A stretch of DNA of 64,000 nucleotides from Nibrella viscosa. Lineage in GTDB: Bacteria > Bacteroidota > Bacteroidia > Cytophagales > Spirosomataceae. Made by a program: the position numbers and the translations under genes. Positions 44,830 through 53,065 of the stretch are shown here, one piece after another. How positions within the stretch are numbered: the first letter of the stretch is position 1; each line of letters opens with the position of its first letter. The DNA lies in contig NZ_BAABHB010000002.1 in NCBI RefSeq assembly GCF_039541875.1, positions 1 to 64,000 of the forward strand. The letters are read 5' to 3'. The notes beneath the pieces are model-generated. The model saw only the letters and a program-made list of their open reading frames with translations, was not told the origin of the DNA and searched no databases.

Positions 44830-45387
44830 ATGATTCGCTACACCACCGTAACTACCGAGGCTGATTTACAGCAGATTCTGGACCTTCAGCAGCAGAATCT
44901 GTCAAAAACCGTCAGCCCCGAGCAGCAGAAAGAGCAGGGCTTTGTCACGGTAATACATACACTGCCTTTACTGCAGCAGATGAATGCAGCCGCTCCACAA
45001 ATTATTGCCAAAGACGGCGATCAACTGGCGGGCTATGCCCTGGTAATGCCGACTTCTTTCCGCTCCATGATTCCCGTGCTGCAGCCCATGTTCGACCTGC
45101 TGGATACGCTGGTGTATGATGGCCAGCAGGTAGGCTGCTACCCATATTACGTGATGGGACAAATATGTGTGGCTGAGAAGTACCGGGGGCAGGGACTTTT
45201 CGACGGGTTGTACCAGTACCACCGCGAGCGCTTATCAGGTGATTACGCCATGTGCATTACCGAAGTGGCCACCCGCAACACCCGTTCCATGCGGGCACAC
45301 CAGCGGGTCGGTTTCCAGTCCATCGCCGAATATGAAGACGAAACCGACCGGTGGAGTGTCGTGGTCTGGGACTGGCGGAGAAACTAG
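44830..45387 (+). CDS. GNAT family N-acetyltransferase
   Basis: 185 aa from ATG 44830 (MIRYTTVTTEADLQQILDLQ); the in-frame stretch back to 44737 is non-coding in character. The acetyl-CoA loop appears as ICVAEKYRGQGLFDGLYQYHRE (about 112-133), followed by TEVATRNTRSMRAHQRVGFQ, the usual motif B of the fold. Substrate unknown. Ends at a 16-bp stem terminator. Confidence 0.8.
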   Translation: MIRYTTVTTEADLQQILDLQQQNLSKTVSPEQQKEQGFVTVIHTLPLLQQMNAAAPQIIAKDGDQLAGYALVMPTSFRSMIPVLQPMFDLLDTLVYDGQQVGCYPYYVMGQICVAEKYRGQGLFDGLYQYHRERLSGDYAMCITEVATRNTRSMRAHQRVGFQSIAEYEDETDRWSVVVWDWRRN

Positions 45388-45399
45388 TAAGGATAAGAT

Positions 45400-45438
45400 A
45401 ACAGAAACGGGAAGCACGTTTGGCTTCCCGTTTCTGTT
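45400..45438. terminator. Bidirectional terminator, GNAT/Tricorn-like protease
   Basis: Perfect 16-bp stem (45400-45415 with 45423-45438) and a 7-nt loop; T-rich on exit of the plus strand. Confidence 0.85.
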
Positions 45439-45450
45439 TGTGTGTAGCGC

Positions 45451-48400
45451 TTACTTTTTCTCCGCCACCAGCCCCTGTATTTCTGCCATCAGCACCCGAA
45501 CGGCTTCTTCCAGCTGCTGGTCTTTGCCTTTGCTGACCACTTCGTATTCGTTCCAGATTTTGATGTCGGGTTCGGTCTGCCAGTTCTCCAGGTATTTGCC
45601 GTTCATGGCTTTTACGCCCAAGGGCGGCACACCCCAGCGGATGCTGTTGTCCTGCAGGGCTTCCCAGCCGGCAAACGTGCAGGTGCCCGGCACCGGCTGA
45701 CCCACCAATTTACCCAGTTTCACCTCCTGCACCGTAAAGGCATAGCAATGGCCGTCGGAGTAGTTGGCTTCGTTGGCCAGCGAGATGCTGGGTCTGGTCC
45801 AGCGGAAGTTTGGTTCGTAGCCGTTGGAGCGGGTATCCGTAGTGTAGTCCATGAACTTCTTGCCCGACAGGAACATAGCCAGGTCGGCTACCAGGTCGCC
45901 CCCGCCGTTGAAGCGGGTGTCAATTACCACGCCCTTCTTATTGGCGAACTTGCCCATAATCTCCTCATAGGTGTTCCGGTACGCACCATCGTTCATGCCC
46001 GGAATATGCACGTAGCCCAGCGTTCCGTTCGACAGTTTGTCTACCTCGTCCTGGTTGCGTTTCACCCAGCGCTTGTAGAGCAACTGGCTTTCATCGCCAA
46101 CGGAAATCGGCTTCACAATGATCTCCCGGCGCGTGTTGCCGTCTACTACTGTCAGCAGCGTGTTCTTACCGGCTTTGCGGTTCAGGTACTGCGCCAGGTC
46201 ACGTTCCGGTGCAATGATTTCGCCGTCGATAGACTCAATCACCATACCCGCCCGCACGTTCAGGCCGGCTTTGTCCAGCGGTCCGTCTTTCACCACTTCG
46301 GCTATCTGAACACCGTTGCCGGTGTAGGCGATGTCGTAAAAAGCGCCCAGCGACGCGGTAGCATCCTGGTTGGTGACCGTTGGGTTATAGCTGGAGCCGC
46401 TGTGGCTGACGTTCAGCTCGCCCAGCAATTCAGACAGCATTTCCGAAAATTCGTAATTGGTGCCGATATGCGGCAGGTACTTTTCGTAATCGGGTTTGTA
46501 GCTGTCCCAGTTGACGCCGTGCATGGTGGCGGTGTAGAACGTCTTTTTGGTGCGTCGCCAGACATGCTCGAACATAAACTGCCGTTCGGCGGCTACGTTG
46601 AGGTTCATGTCGCCGTTGATGCTGATGCTCTCTTGCTTGCCGCTGCTGGGATCGATTTTCTGAATGCGACCGTCGGCGTTCAGGAAAATCGACTTCTGCT
46701 CTTTATCCCATACCAGGCTACCGGTCGCACCGTTCAGCGTCACCAGCATTTTGGTTTCTTTGGTGCGCAGGTTGGTAGTCCACAGGTTGTAGCCTTTCTC
46801 AAAACGGGCGAGGTAATACAGGTTCTCACCATCTTTGCTGATGAGCGCATCGGCCAGCGACGAGGAGTGAATCGTCAGTTTGGCCCGGCGGGTAGTCAGC
46901 CCATCCCAGTCAATAGCCACGGCGGTATCTTTCTTCGCCGTAGCCGTTTTGCCCTTTGTGGTGTCGGCTTTGGTGGCTTTCTCTTCCAGTTCTTTGGCGA
47001 GGGCCGCTTCTTCCTTGCTCAGCTTAAACTTATCCCAGGCAGCCTGGGTGAAGAACAGGGCGTATACATCGGCCTGTGAACCGCCACTTTGCGCAACAGC
47101 CTTCAACCCATCCCGGTTGCTGAACCACAGCATGGCTTTGCCGCCCATGACCCATTTCGGCCGGAAGTCCTGGAAGCCGCTTTCGCTCAGGTTGGTTACC
47201 TTGCCTTTGCCGTCGGCCGGCACCAGACCAATTTCACCGGCGGCAATACCCGGTACACTGTAGTCGAACAGAATCCACTTACCGTCCGGGCTCCACTGGA
47301 AATACTGGTCGTTGTCGCCCATCGAGAACAGTTCTTTATCGGTCAGCAGGGTGCGGGTCTGCTTTGAGGCCAGGTTCAGGATCTTCAGCGTCATGCGGTC
47401 TTCAATAAAGGCCACTTCTTTACCGTCGGGTGAATAGGCCGGCTGGTAGTTCTCCTTCTCGTTGGTGATGAGCGGAGTTTCTTTCAGTACCGTTGAGGCA
47501 TAGAAATACGGCTCCTCAGAACGACTCATGCGGGTTTCGTAAATCTTCCACGAATTCCCCCGCTCAGATGAATACAGCAGTGCTTTGCCATCGGGCGAAA
47601 AGCTCACGCTGCGTTCCTGTTCAGGGGTATTGGTAATGCGCTTGGTCAGGCCCCCTTCTACGGAACTGACAAATACTTCGCCCCGGAAAATATAGGCTAC
47701 TTCTTTTCCATTGGGCGAAACGGCCATGTCGCGAACCCCACCGGCAATGGGCAGCACCCGTTCGTTGTTGGTGCGGGCATCGGCGGCAATGGTAACGGCT
47801 ACTTTCTGCGGTTTAGCGTTCGGCTTCAGGGTGTATAGGTCACCGTCGTAGCTGAAACAGAGCGTACCGTCGTTGGCCTGGCTCAGAAACCGCACCGGGT
47901 GTTTCTTAAACGAAGTGAGCGCTTCCGGCTTTGCCGGGTTACCCAGCGATAGCTTATGCACGTTAAACGAGCCGTTGGTTTCGCTCAGGTAGACGAGACT
48001 TTTGTCGTTGTCAGTGAAAATCGGGTTGCGATCTTCGCCGTTGAACGTCGTGATTTTGGTATGCTTACCGGTTTTTACGTCGTAGGTCCAGATGTCGCGG
48101 GCAATGGAGGAAGTATGATGCTTGCGCCAGGGGTTTTCACCGCCCTTTTTGTCGTGGTACACCAGCCGGGAGCCGTCGCGGTTGAACTTCACATCTTCGG
48201 CGGGCGTCGTCAGTAGCTGCTCGACCTTACCGCCAGTCACCGACACCTTGTACAGCTCAGGCTGCGAACCGGTCGGGAACTGCCGGTTCGTGGCTAAGTC
48301 CTGGCGGGCTGCGCCAAAGACAACACTCTTGCCGTCGGGCGTAAAATCGTAGGGGTATTCGTTGGTTGAGTGAAACGTTAAGCGCCGGGCTTCGCCACCA

Positions 48401-48693
48401 TCCACCGGAATGACAAACAGGTCGAAGTTGCCGTAGCGGTCGGAGGCAAAGGCAATGGATTTACCATCGCGTGACCAGACCGGCATAAAATCGTGCGCTT
48501 CGTGGAAGGTCAGCGGTATGGCACTGCCGCCGGTGGCGGAGACTTTCCAGAGGTCACCTTTGTAAGTAAAAACGATGGTTTTGCCATCCGGCGACACGGC
48601 CGGATAGCGGAGCCAGGTGGGGGTCTGCGCCAAAAGCGGGAGCGAAACCAAGAACAAAGAACAAAGGAGCAGGCGGATACAGAGTCTGCGCAT
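45451..48693 (-). CDS. Tricorn-like S41 family protease with PD40 propeller
   Basis: 1080 aa, signal peptide (LLLCSLFLVSLPLLAQ). Residues about 25-600 carry PD40/WD40-like blades (YPAVSPDGKTIVFTYKGDLW, WSRDGKSIAFASDRYG, YSPDGKEVAFIEDR). A PDZ region (about 760-860, AEVVKDGPLDKAGLNVRAGM) and the S41 core follow, with VVIDTRFNGGGDLVAD and ANYSDGHCYAFTVQ holding the likely catalytic serine, then EPDIKIWNEYE near the end. A lysine/alanine insertion (KATKADTTKGKTATAKKDTA) lies near 580. Predicted periplasmic peptide degradation. Confidence 0.9.
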   Translation of the reverse strand: MRRLCIRLLLCSLFLVSLPLLAQTPTWLRYPAVSPDGKTIVFTYKGDLWKVSATGGSAIPLTFHEAHDFMPVWSRDGKSIAFASDRYGNFDLFVIPVDGGEARRLTFHSTNEYPYDFTPDGKSVVFGAARQDLATNRQFPTGSQPELYKVSVTGGKVEQLLTTPAEDVKFNRDGSRLVYHDKKGGENPWRKHHTSSIARDIWTYDVKTGKHTKITTFNGEDRNPIFTDNDKSLVYLSETNGSFNVHKLSLGNPAKPEALTSFKKHPVRFLSQANDGTLCFSYDGDLYTLKPNAKPQKVAVTIAADARTNNERVLPIAGGVRDMAVSPNGKEVAYIFRGEVFVSSVEGGLTKRITNTPEQERSVSFSPDGKALLYSSERGNSWKIYETRMSRSEEPYFYASTVLKETPLITNEKENYQPAYSPDGKEVAFIEDRMTLKILNLASKQTRTLLTDKELFSMGDNDQYFQWSPDGKWILFDYSVPGIAAGEIGLVPADGKGKVTNLSESGFQDFRPKWVMGGKAMLWFSNRDGLKAVAQSGGSQADVYALFFTQAAWDKFKLSKEEAALAKELEEKATKADTTKGKTATAKKDTAVAIDWDGLTTRRAKLTIHSSSLADALISKDGENLYYLARFEKGYNLWTTNLRTKETKMLVTLNGATGSLVWDKEQKSIFLNADGRIQKIDPSSGKQESISINGDMNLNVAAERQFMFEHVWRRTKKTFYTATMHGVNWDSYKPDYEKYLPHIGTNYEFSEMLSELLGELNVSHSGSSYNPTVTNQDATASLGAFYDIAYTGNGVQIAEVVKDGPLDKAGLNVRAGMVIESIDGEIIAPERDLAQYLNRKAGKNTLLTVVDGNTRREIIVKPISVGDESQLLYKRWVKRNQDEVDKLSNGTLGYVHIPGMNDGAYRNTYEEIMGKFANKKGVVIDTRFNGGGDLVADLAMFLSGKKFMDYTTDTRSNGYEPNFRWTRPSISLANEANYSDGHCYAFTVQEVKLGKLVGQPVPGTCTFAGWEALQDNSIRWGVPPLGVKAMNGKYLENWQTEPDIKIWNEYEVVSKGKDQQLEEAVRVLMAEIQGLVAEKK

Positions 48694-48755
48694 GAGTTGA
48701 TGAAATAAAATTCCGGAGCTAATAAGGAGTTGGTTTAACTATCAAATATACAAAC

Positions 48756-48790
48756 AAAAAGCCACCCTCGTTTGCAGAAGGTGGCTTTTT
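48756..48790 (-). terminator. Intrinsic terminator (minus) after the TPR gene
   Basis: 11-bp stem aaaaagccacc/ggtggcttttt with a 13-nt loop; A/T tracts on both sides allow use on either strand, but only the TPR gene (stop at 48806) points into it. Confidence 0.85.
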
Positions 48791-48805
48791 TGACGTGGTA
48801 CTAAA

Positions 48806-50218
48806 CTATTCAGATTCAGGTTTACGGTATTGCTGGATAATTTTGTACAGCGCCTTCTGCTTCTCCAGTTCGGGGAAGAACTCAAACAACTGCACGTGAG
48901 CATCGTAGTTCAGCGTCAGGGCCGCTTCCAGGTTTAGCAGGGCCTCGCGGTAATAACCGGCGTGGATGAGATAAATCGCAGCCCGGTAGTATAGGTCGGC
49001 CTCTTTAGGCAGCTCATCGATACCCATCTGGATAACCTCATTGGCCCGCAGGTAATTGCCCTGGTCAAACGGCACCAGCGACCAGATCAGGTACGAATCC
49101 GGATTCGCCGGGTCTACCTCAGCCGCTTTCTCAAACGCTTCGACACTCGACATCACATTGCCGATTTTGTATTCCGTTTCGGCAATGGCCAGCCAGTATT
49201 CGCCGTTCTGTTCGTTCAGCTTAACGGCCTTCCGCAGAAACGGCAGTGCTTCGTACCATTTTCCCAACTCACTTAGGCAAACGCCCAGACCATACCAGGC
49301 TTCGTCCCACAATCCATCTACCCGAATCGCTTCCCGATACCGTACAATGGCCTCCTGCAGCTTATCCTGTTTTTCGAGGCTGGCCCCGAGGTGGCATAGC
49401 GTTTCGGCGGTCGGTTCTTCATGCTTAAGCGTATCGATATAGGCCTGCTCCGCTTTTTCAAACTGGCCTAAATTCATGTATGTATTTCCCAGGTTGAAAT
49501 ACGCCGACGCAAAATCGTCTTTGATAATGGTGGCATAATCATAAGCCTCGGCAGCTTCGGCAAAGCGGGCCAGCTTGCTGTATGCAATGCCGATGTTATA
49601 CCAGGCATTGTACGAATACGGGTCACGGTCGATCAACTGCTGGTAGTATGATAAGCTGTTCTCCAGTTCGCCGGTTATATCCAGGCAGAACGCCAGTTCA
49701 TACAGGGCATTCTCGTTGTTGATGTTGAGCTGAATCGACTTTTTATAGCTATCGATGGCCTCGTCAAATTTTCCCCAGTTCTGGTAGCTCTGGCCAAGCT
49801 GAAAATAGATGTCGTCTTTATCCTCGGTGCGGTCGAGCATTTCCTCCAGCACCTGCACTGATTCTTCAAACCGGCCCGCCATGTTCAGAATGGTTCCCTG
49901 CATATACTGAATATCCAGGTCGGTGGGACTGAACAGGTTGGCGCGGTCAAGCAGTTCAAGGGCTTCGTCAAACTTGCTGTTGTTGGCCAGAATCTGAGCC
50001 TTGTCGAGCATTAGTTCCAGTGAGTACGGGAAGTTGTCGAGTCCGGCCTCACAAGCTTTCAGCGCCTTGTCGAGGTCACCTTCGCCGAGATAGTGTTCCA
50101 CTATCTGCTCATAGACATCCAGGTCAAAAAACTGATTTTCTTTCCGGGCGAGCATCTGCTCAAAACGCCGAAGCGAATCTTTGATATCGCCTTCTCTTTC
50201 CTCAAACTCTTGCTCCAT
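48806..50218 (-). CDS. TPR-repeat protein
   Basis: 470 aa, no signal peptide, acidic start (EQEFEEREGDIKDSLRRFEQ). About eleven TPR units cover the protein (for example YNIGIAYSKLARFAEAAEAYDYA, YFNLGNTYMNLGQFEKAEQAY, WYGLGVCLSELGKWYEALPFL). Predicted cytoplasmic scaffold. Partner unknown. Located downstream of the epimerase gene on the same strand, 120 bp away. Confidence 0.82.
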   Translation of the reverse strand: MEQEFEEREGDIKDSLRRFEQMLARKENQFFDLDVYEQIVEHYLGEGDLDKALKACEAGLDNFPYSLELMLDKAQILANNSKFDEALELLDRANLFSPTDLDIQYMQGTILNMAGRFEESVQVLEEMLDRTEDKDDIYFQLGQSYQNWGKFDEAIDSYKKSIQLNINNENALYELAFCLDITGELENSLSYYQQLIDRDPYSYNAWYNIGIAYSKLARFAEAAEAYDYATIIKDDFASAYFNLGNTYMNLGQFEKAEQAYIDTLKHEEPTAETLCHLGASLEKQDKLQEAIVRYREAIRVDGLWDEAWYGLGVCLSELGKWYEALPFLRKAVKLNEQNGEYWLAIAETEYKIGNVMSSVEAFEKAAEVDPANPDSYLIWSLVPFDQGNYLRANEVIQMGIDELPKEADLYYRAAIYLIHAGYYREALLNLEAALTLNYDAHVQLFEFFPELEKQKALYKIIQQYRKPESE

Positions 50219-50338
50219 GTGAGTACCTCAACGGGTTAAGTAGTGCCTTCGGATAGGGGCCGCACCATGGGCGCGGGCTATCTTGTCACAAGAAAAATAC
50301 TGATAAAAACCGAAAACGCAAACGCCCAACCCGTTTTT

Positions 50339-51352
50339 TTACGACCCTTTTAAGGCAGTCGCCACCCGCCGGAGCGTCTCGTCGAGTGGTCGGTAATGAA
50401 AGTCAAGCATTTGCATGAGCTTCCGGTTGTCGAAGCGGTACGACTGGCTGGCCGAACGGGCAGTCTCCTTTGTAATAAGCGGAGCTTTGCCCGTGAGCCA
50501 CGACCGTACAGCCTCTATTCTCCAAAGTATATTGGCCACCGCCGGCGACACCCGCACCCCTGGCGGGCGTTTGCCCATGGCCCTGGCCATCCGTTCCAGT
50601 AATTCTTTATACGGCAGCGTGTCGGCGTTCAGGATAAACCGTTCGTTCACGATTTCCGTTTGCATCAATTTGTAAACGGCCTCAGCTACGTCTTTAACAT
50701 CAACGAAATTAACCGTGCCATCCGTGTAAAAAGGCTTCTCGTCGTATACGTATTTAAAGAGTTGCACGCTGCTGCGGGTCCAGTCGCCTTCGCCCAATAC
50801 AACAGAAGGATTCACCATCACCGTGTTCAGCCCCTCGGCCACACCCCGCCAGACTTCCAGTTCGGCGCGGTATTTGGTCTGGGCATAAAACGAGTTGTTC
50901 GGCGAATCCTCCCATTTCTGTTTCTCATTAATAACAATGGATTGCCCTGGTATAATTCCCTTCGTATTAGGCCTGCCCAGCGCGGCCACCGAACTAATGT
51001 AGCCTAATTTATGAATACCGGCCTGCAGGCATACATTGACCACGTTGGCGGTGCCCTCTACATTTATTTTTTCCATGCCCGGCCGGTCCTTCGGCACAAA
51101 CGACACAATGGCAGCCGCGTGAATCACATCCATATCCGGCCCGATAGCGGCCTGTAGGGAAGGAACATCTGTTATATCCCCCTCATGCCAGGTGATGCGG
51201 TCGGCCACATCGGTCAGCAAGCCGTGACCACTGCCCGGCCGGTACAGCGCTTCGACCGCCTGACCAGCCGCCAGGTATCGCCGGGCGATGTGGCTGCCGA
51301 TAAAGCCGGTGGCGCCGGTGATGAGAACCGGTTTAGGTAGTGATGAAGTCAT
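50339..51352 (-). CDS. NAD-dependent epimerase/dehydratase family protein
   Basis: 337 aa extended SDR. Cofactor loop LITGATGFIGSHIARRYL (about 9-26), HAAAIVSF (about 84-91), and catalytic Tyr/Lys in SFYAQTKYRAE (about 154-164). Sequence fits the dihydroflavonol-reductase/HpnA-like branch; substrate unknown. Its start overlaps the end of the TOPRIM-like gene by 20 bp, so it is probably translated from the same transcript as the ATPase pair, or has an internal promoter. Confidence 0.82.
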   Translation of the reverse strand: MTSSLPKPVLITGATGFIGSHIARRYLAAGQAVEALYRPGSGHGLLTDVADRITWHEGDITDVPSLQAAIGPDMDVIHAAAIVSFVPKDRPGMEKINVEGTANVVNVCLQAGIHKLGYISSVAALGRPNTKGIIPGQSIVINEKQKWEDSPNNSFYAQTKYRAELEVWRGVAEGLNTVMVNPSVVLGEGDWTRSSVQLFKYVYDEKPFYTDGTVNFVDVKDVAEAVYKLMQTEIVNERFILNADTLPYKELLERMARAMGKRPPGVRVSPAVANILWRIEAVRSWLTGKAPLITKETARSASQSYRFDNRKLMQMLDFHYRPLDETLRRVATALKGS

Positions 51353-51836
51353 TCAGAATACGTTCAAGAGTGATTAAGCCGGGGGCTTGACGGTTGCGTA
51401 AGGCTGCCAGTAAGTCAATATATGCTCGGTCATGGTCGATGAGGGCGTATTTTAAACGCCTGCCCAGCAGTTTGGGCGAGTCGGGAAAGCCGAACGAGGT
51501 AACGTCTAGGTTTACCTGCTCCGCATTCCAGAGCAGAAAACTCTCAAGCGCTTTGTCAATGACAATGAGGTATTGATTACTGCCCGGCTTTTGCTTGACA
51601 AGGACACGGTTAGTTGAAGACTGAATGGTAAACTGAGTCAGGTAAATAGGTACTCGCTTTTCTTTATCGTTATCGACCACACCGATTATCACCTCGCCTG
51701 ATGGTGCGTTGGATAATAGCTTGGCAACTTCCGGTATGCCGAAAGCGTGTTCGACGGATAAGGAATTAAGCAGAAAGCTCATCATGATTGTGTCTGCGTA
51801 ACATTCAGCAATCACGCGGAATGGAAGGTCAGGCAT
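51333..51836 (-). CDS. Small TOPRIM-like partner of the AAA ATPase
   Basis: 167 aa, unrecognised family. The layout matches a minimal TOPRIM fold: strand 1 ends in Glu11 (FRVIAECYAD, with Asp15), and a later strand ends in Asp55-x-Asp57 (VIIGVVDNDKEKR), the metal-binding triad of TOPRIM/OLD nucleases. VIDKALESFLLW (Glu98) could complete the site. DUF3226, DUF4276 and DUF4435 are comparable small TOPRIM-type partners of ATPases. It overlaps the ATPase gene by 8 bp. Nuclease activity is inference. Confidence 0.55.
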   Translation of the reverse strand: MPDLPFRVIAECYADTIMMSFLLNSLSVEHAFGIPEVAKLLSNAPSGEVIIGVVDNDKEKRVPIYLTQFTIQSSTNRVLVKQKPGSNQYLIVIDKALESFLLWNAEQVNLDVTSFGFPDSPKLLGRRLKYALIDHDRAYIDLLAALRNRQAPGLITLERILNDFITT

Positions 51837-52962
51837 TTACGGGTGGTTCAAATCGGCGCAAGTTGTAGAACAAGTCAATGCTGAAGCGCTGGACTTCGCT
51901 GAGTTCTTCCGTCGTTAACAGCCGCACCTTTGTCTGATAATCCTGATAGTAGGTGATAAATACATTGAGTTGGTCATCATTAAGATGTTCGATTAGAGTT
52001 TGCAGCAGATAAGGACTGTGGGTGGCGATGAAGTATTGATTAGTATCGTTCTCGATCATCCGGAACGCAAGTGTCTGTACATAAGGAGGGAAAGAGTGAA
52101 CTTCCGGCTCTTCAAACAGAAGAATAGCATTTGTATTTGTATCTATTGCTGCCAAATAGAAGATGAATCGTTTGAATGTATCTGAAATATTGGCATATGG
52201 GTACTTTATAGCGTAGAAGCTTTCCCGTCTTTGTAGTTCAAAAAGACTATTCTCGAGATCAAGAACCAACTCCTGCTGATTACCTTCAAAAAGAAGAGAA
52301 AACTCTTTGAGAAGCTCTTTGTGCCTTCTAAGAACTGCGAATAGATTAGACCCGTCAGGTGGAATAAGCGAGACGGAGTGTTGATTAGGAAATATAGTGA
52401 GCCCGCGATAATCAAATTTTTTAACCGTATAGCTTATTTTGCGTGCGTCAAGTACTCGATCGGTAATACGTCCCTCTGCCATAAATGTATGATAAGAGGG
52501 ACTAACCACATCAAAACCTGAATTATCTTCTTTGATCTTCTGTAGGTAAAAGGCTAATAGTTCATCTGCATCATCATAAGTTATAACTACTTCTGGGGGA
52601 TATAATTTTAGCATTTGTTCAACGAACAGACTAGATCCTGTAAATGCCTCATACATCTGCTCTAGTAAATGGGCTCGCGATCTAATCAGACACTTTCCTT
52701 TATCTGTGGTGACCTCAATATTAGGTGACGTATTATTGTCGTAGAACAATTCTGAGGTCTTTGAATACCTGATTGTATTCTTTAGAAAGCTATCACCGGC
52801 ATACTCAGGACCCAACAACCCCAGCCCCTCCAAAATATTCGACTTCCCCACGTTCGGCTTGCCGATGAAGACATTGACCCGCTTGCAGTCGAAGCGGAGG
52901 TCTTTAATGGACTTGAAGTTTTTTATATCAACCCACTGAAGGAAATTATTGGTGCTTTCCAT
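51829..52962 (-). CDS. AAA/ABC-type ATPase of the OLD/AAA_15-AAA_21 group
   Basis: 377 aa. Starts with WVDIKNFKSIKDLRFDCKRV. Walker A is GKPNVGKSN (34-42), a signature-like helix SDTFKRFIFYLAA lies at 260-272, Walker B is ILLFEEPE (280-287), and the switch His316 is in ATHSPYLLQ. This is the compact SMC-like ATPase seen in OLD, PARIS (AriA), Gabija and Septu proteins, with no nuclease domain of its own. The middle of the gene (about 52.0-52.8 kb) is AT-richer than its surroundings. Followed, with 8-bp overlap, by the TOPRIM-like gene. Divergent from metG. Confidence 0.82.
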   Translation of the reverse strand: MESTNNFLQWVDIKNFKSIKDLRFDCKRVNVFIGKPNVGKSNILEGLGLLGPEYAGDSFLKNTIRYSKTSELFYDNNTSPNIEVTTDKGKCLIRSRAHLLEQMYEAFTGSSLFVEQMLKLYPPEVVITYDDADELLAFYLQKIKEDNSGFDVVSPSYHTFMAEGRITDRVLDARKISYTVKKFDYRGLTIFPNQHSVSLIPPDGSNLFAVLRRHKELLKEFSLLFEGNQQELVLDLENSLFELQRRESFYAIKYPYANISDTFKRFIFYLAAIDTNTNAILLFEEPEVHSFPPYVQTLAFRMIENDTNQYFIATHSPYLLQTLIEHLNDDQLNVFITYYQDYQTKVRLLTTEELSEVQRFSIDLFYNLRRFEPPVNA

Positions 52963-53038
52963 GTTATGTAAGAACCAACGGGTGTGCGACCCGTACAGCC
53001 TGTTTGCGTAAACATAACAACGTTCAGGCTTGAATTGC

Positions 53039-53046
53039 TAATTTTG
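53039..53046 (+). promoter_or_regulatory. Possible -7 element of metG
   Basis: TAATTTTG matches TAnnTTTG, 20 bp before the metG ATG. No -33 TTG at normal spacing. Confidence 0.45.
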
Positions 53047-53065
53047 CGCAAAATTCACTGACGGC

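Noticed and set aside
45451..48693. TolB or plain WD40 protein instead of a protease
   Set aside because: A PDZ region and the S41 core with a likely catalytic serine follow the propeller, so it is Tricorn-like.
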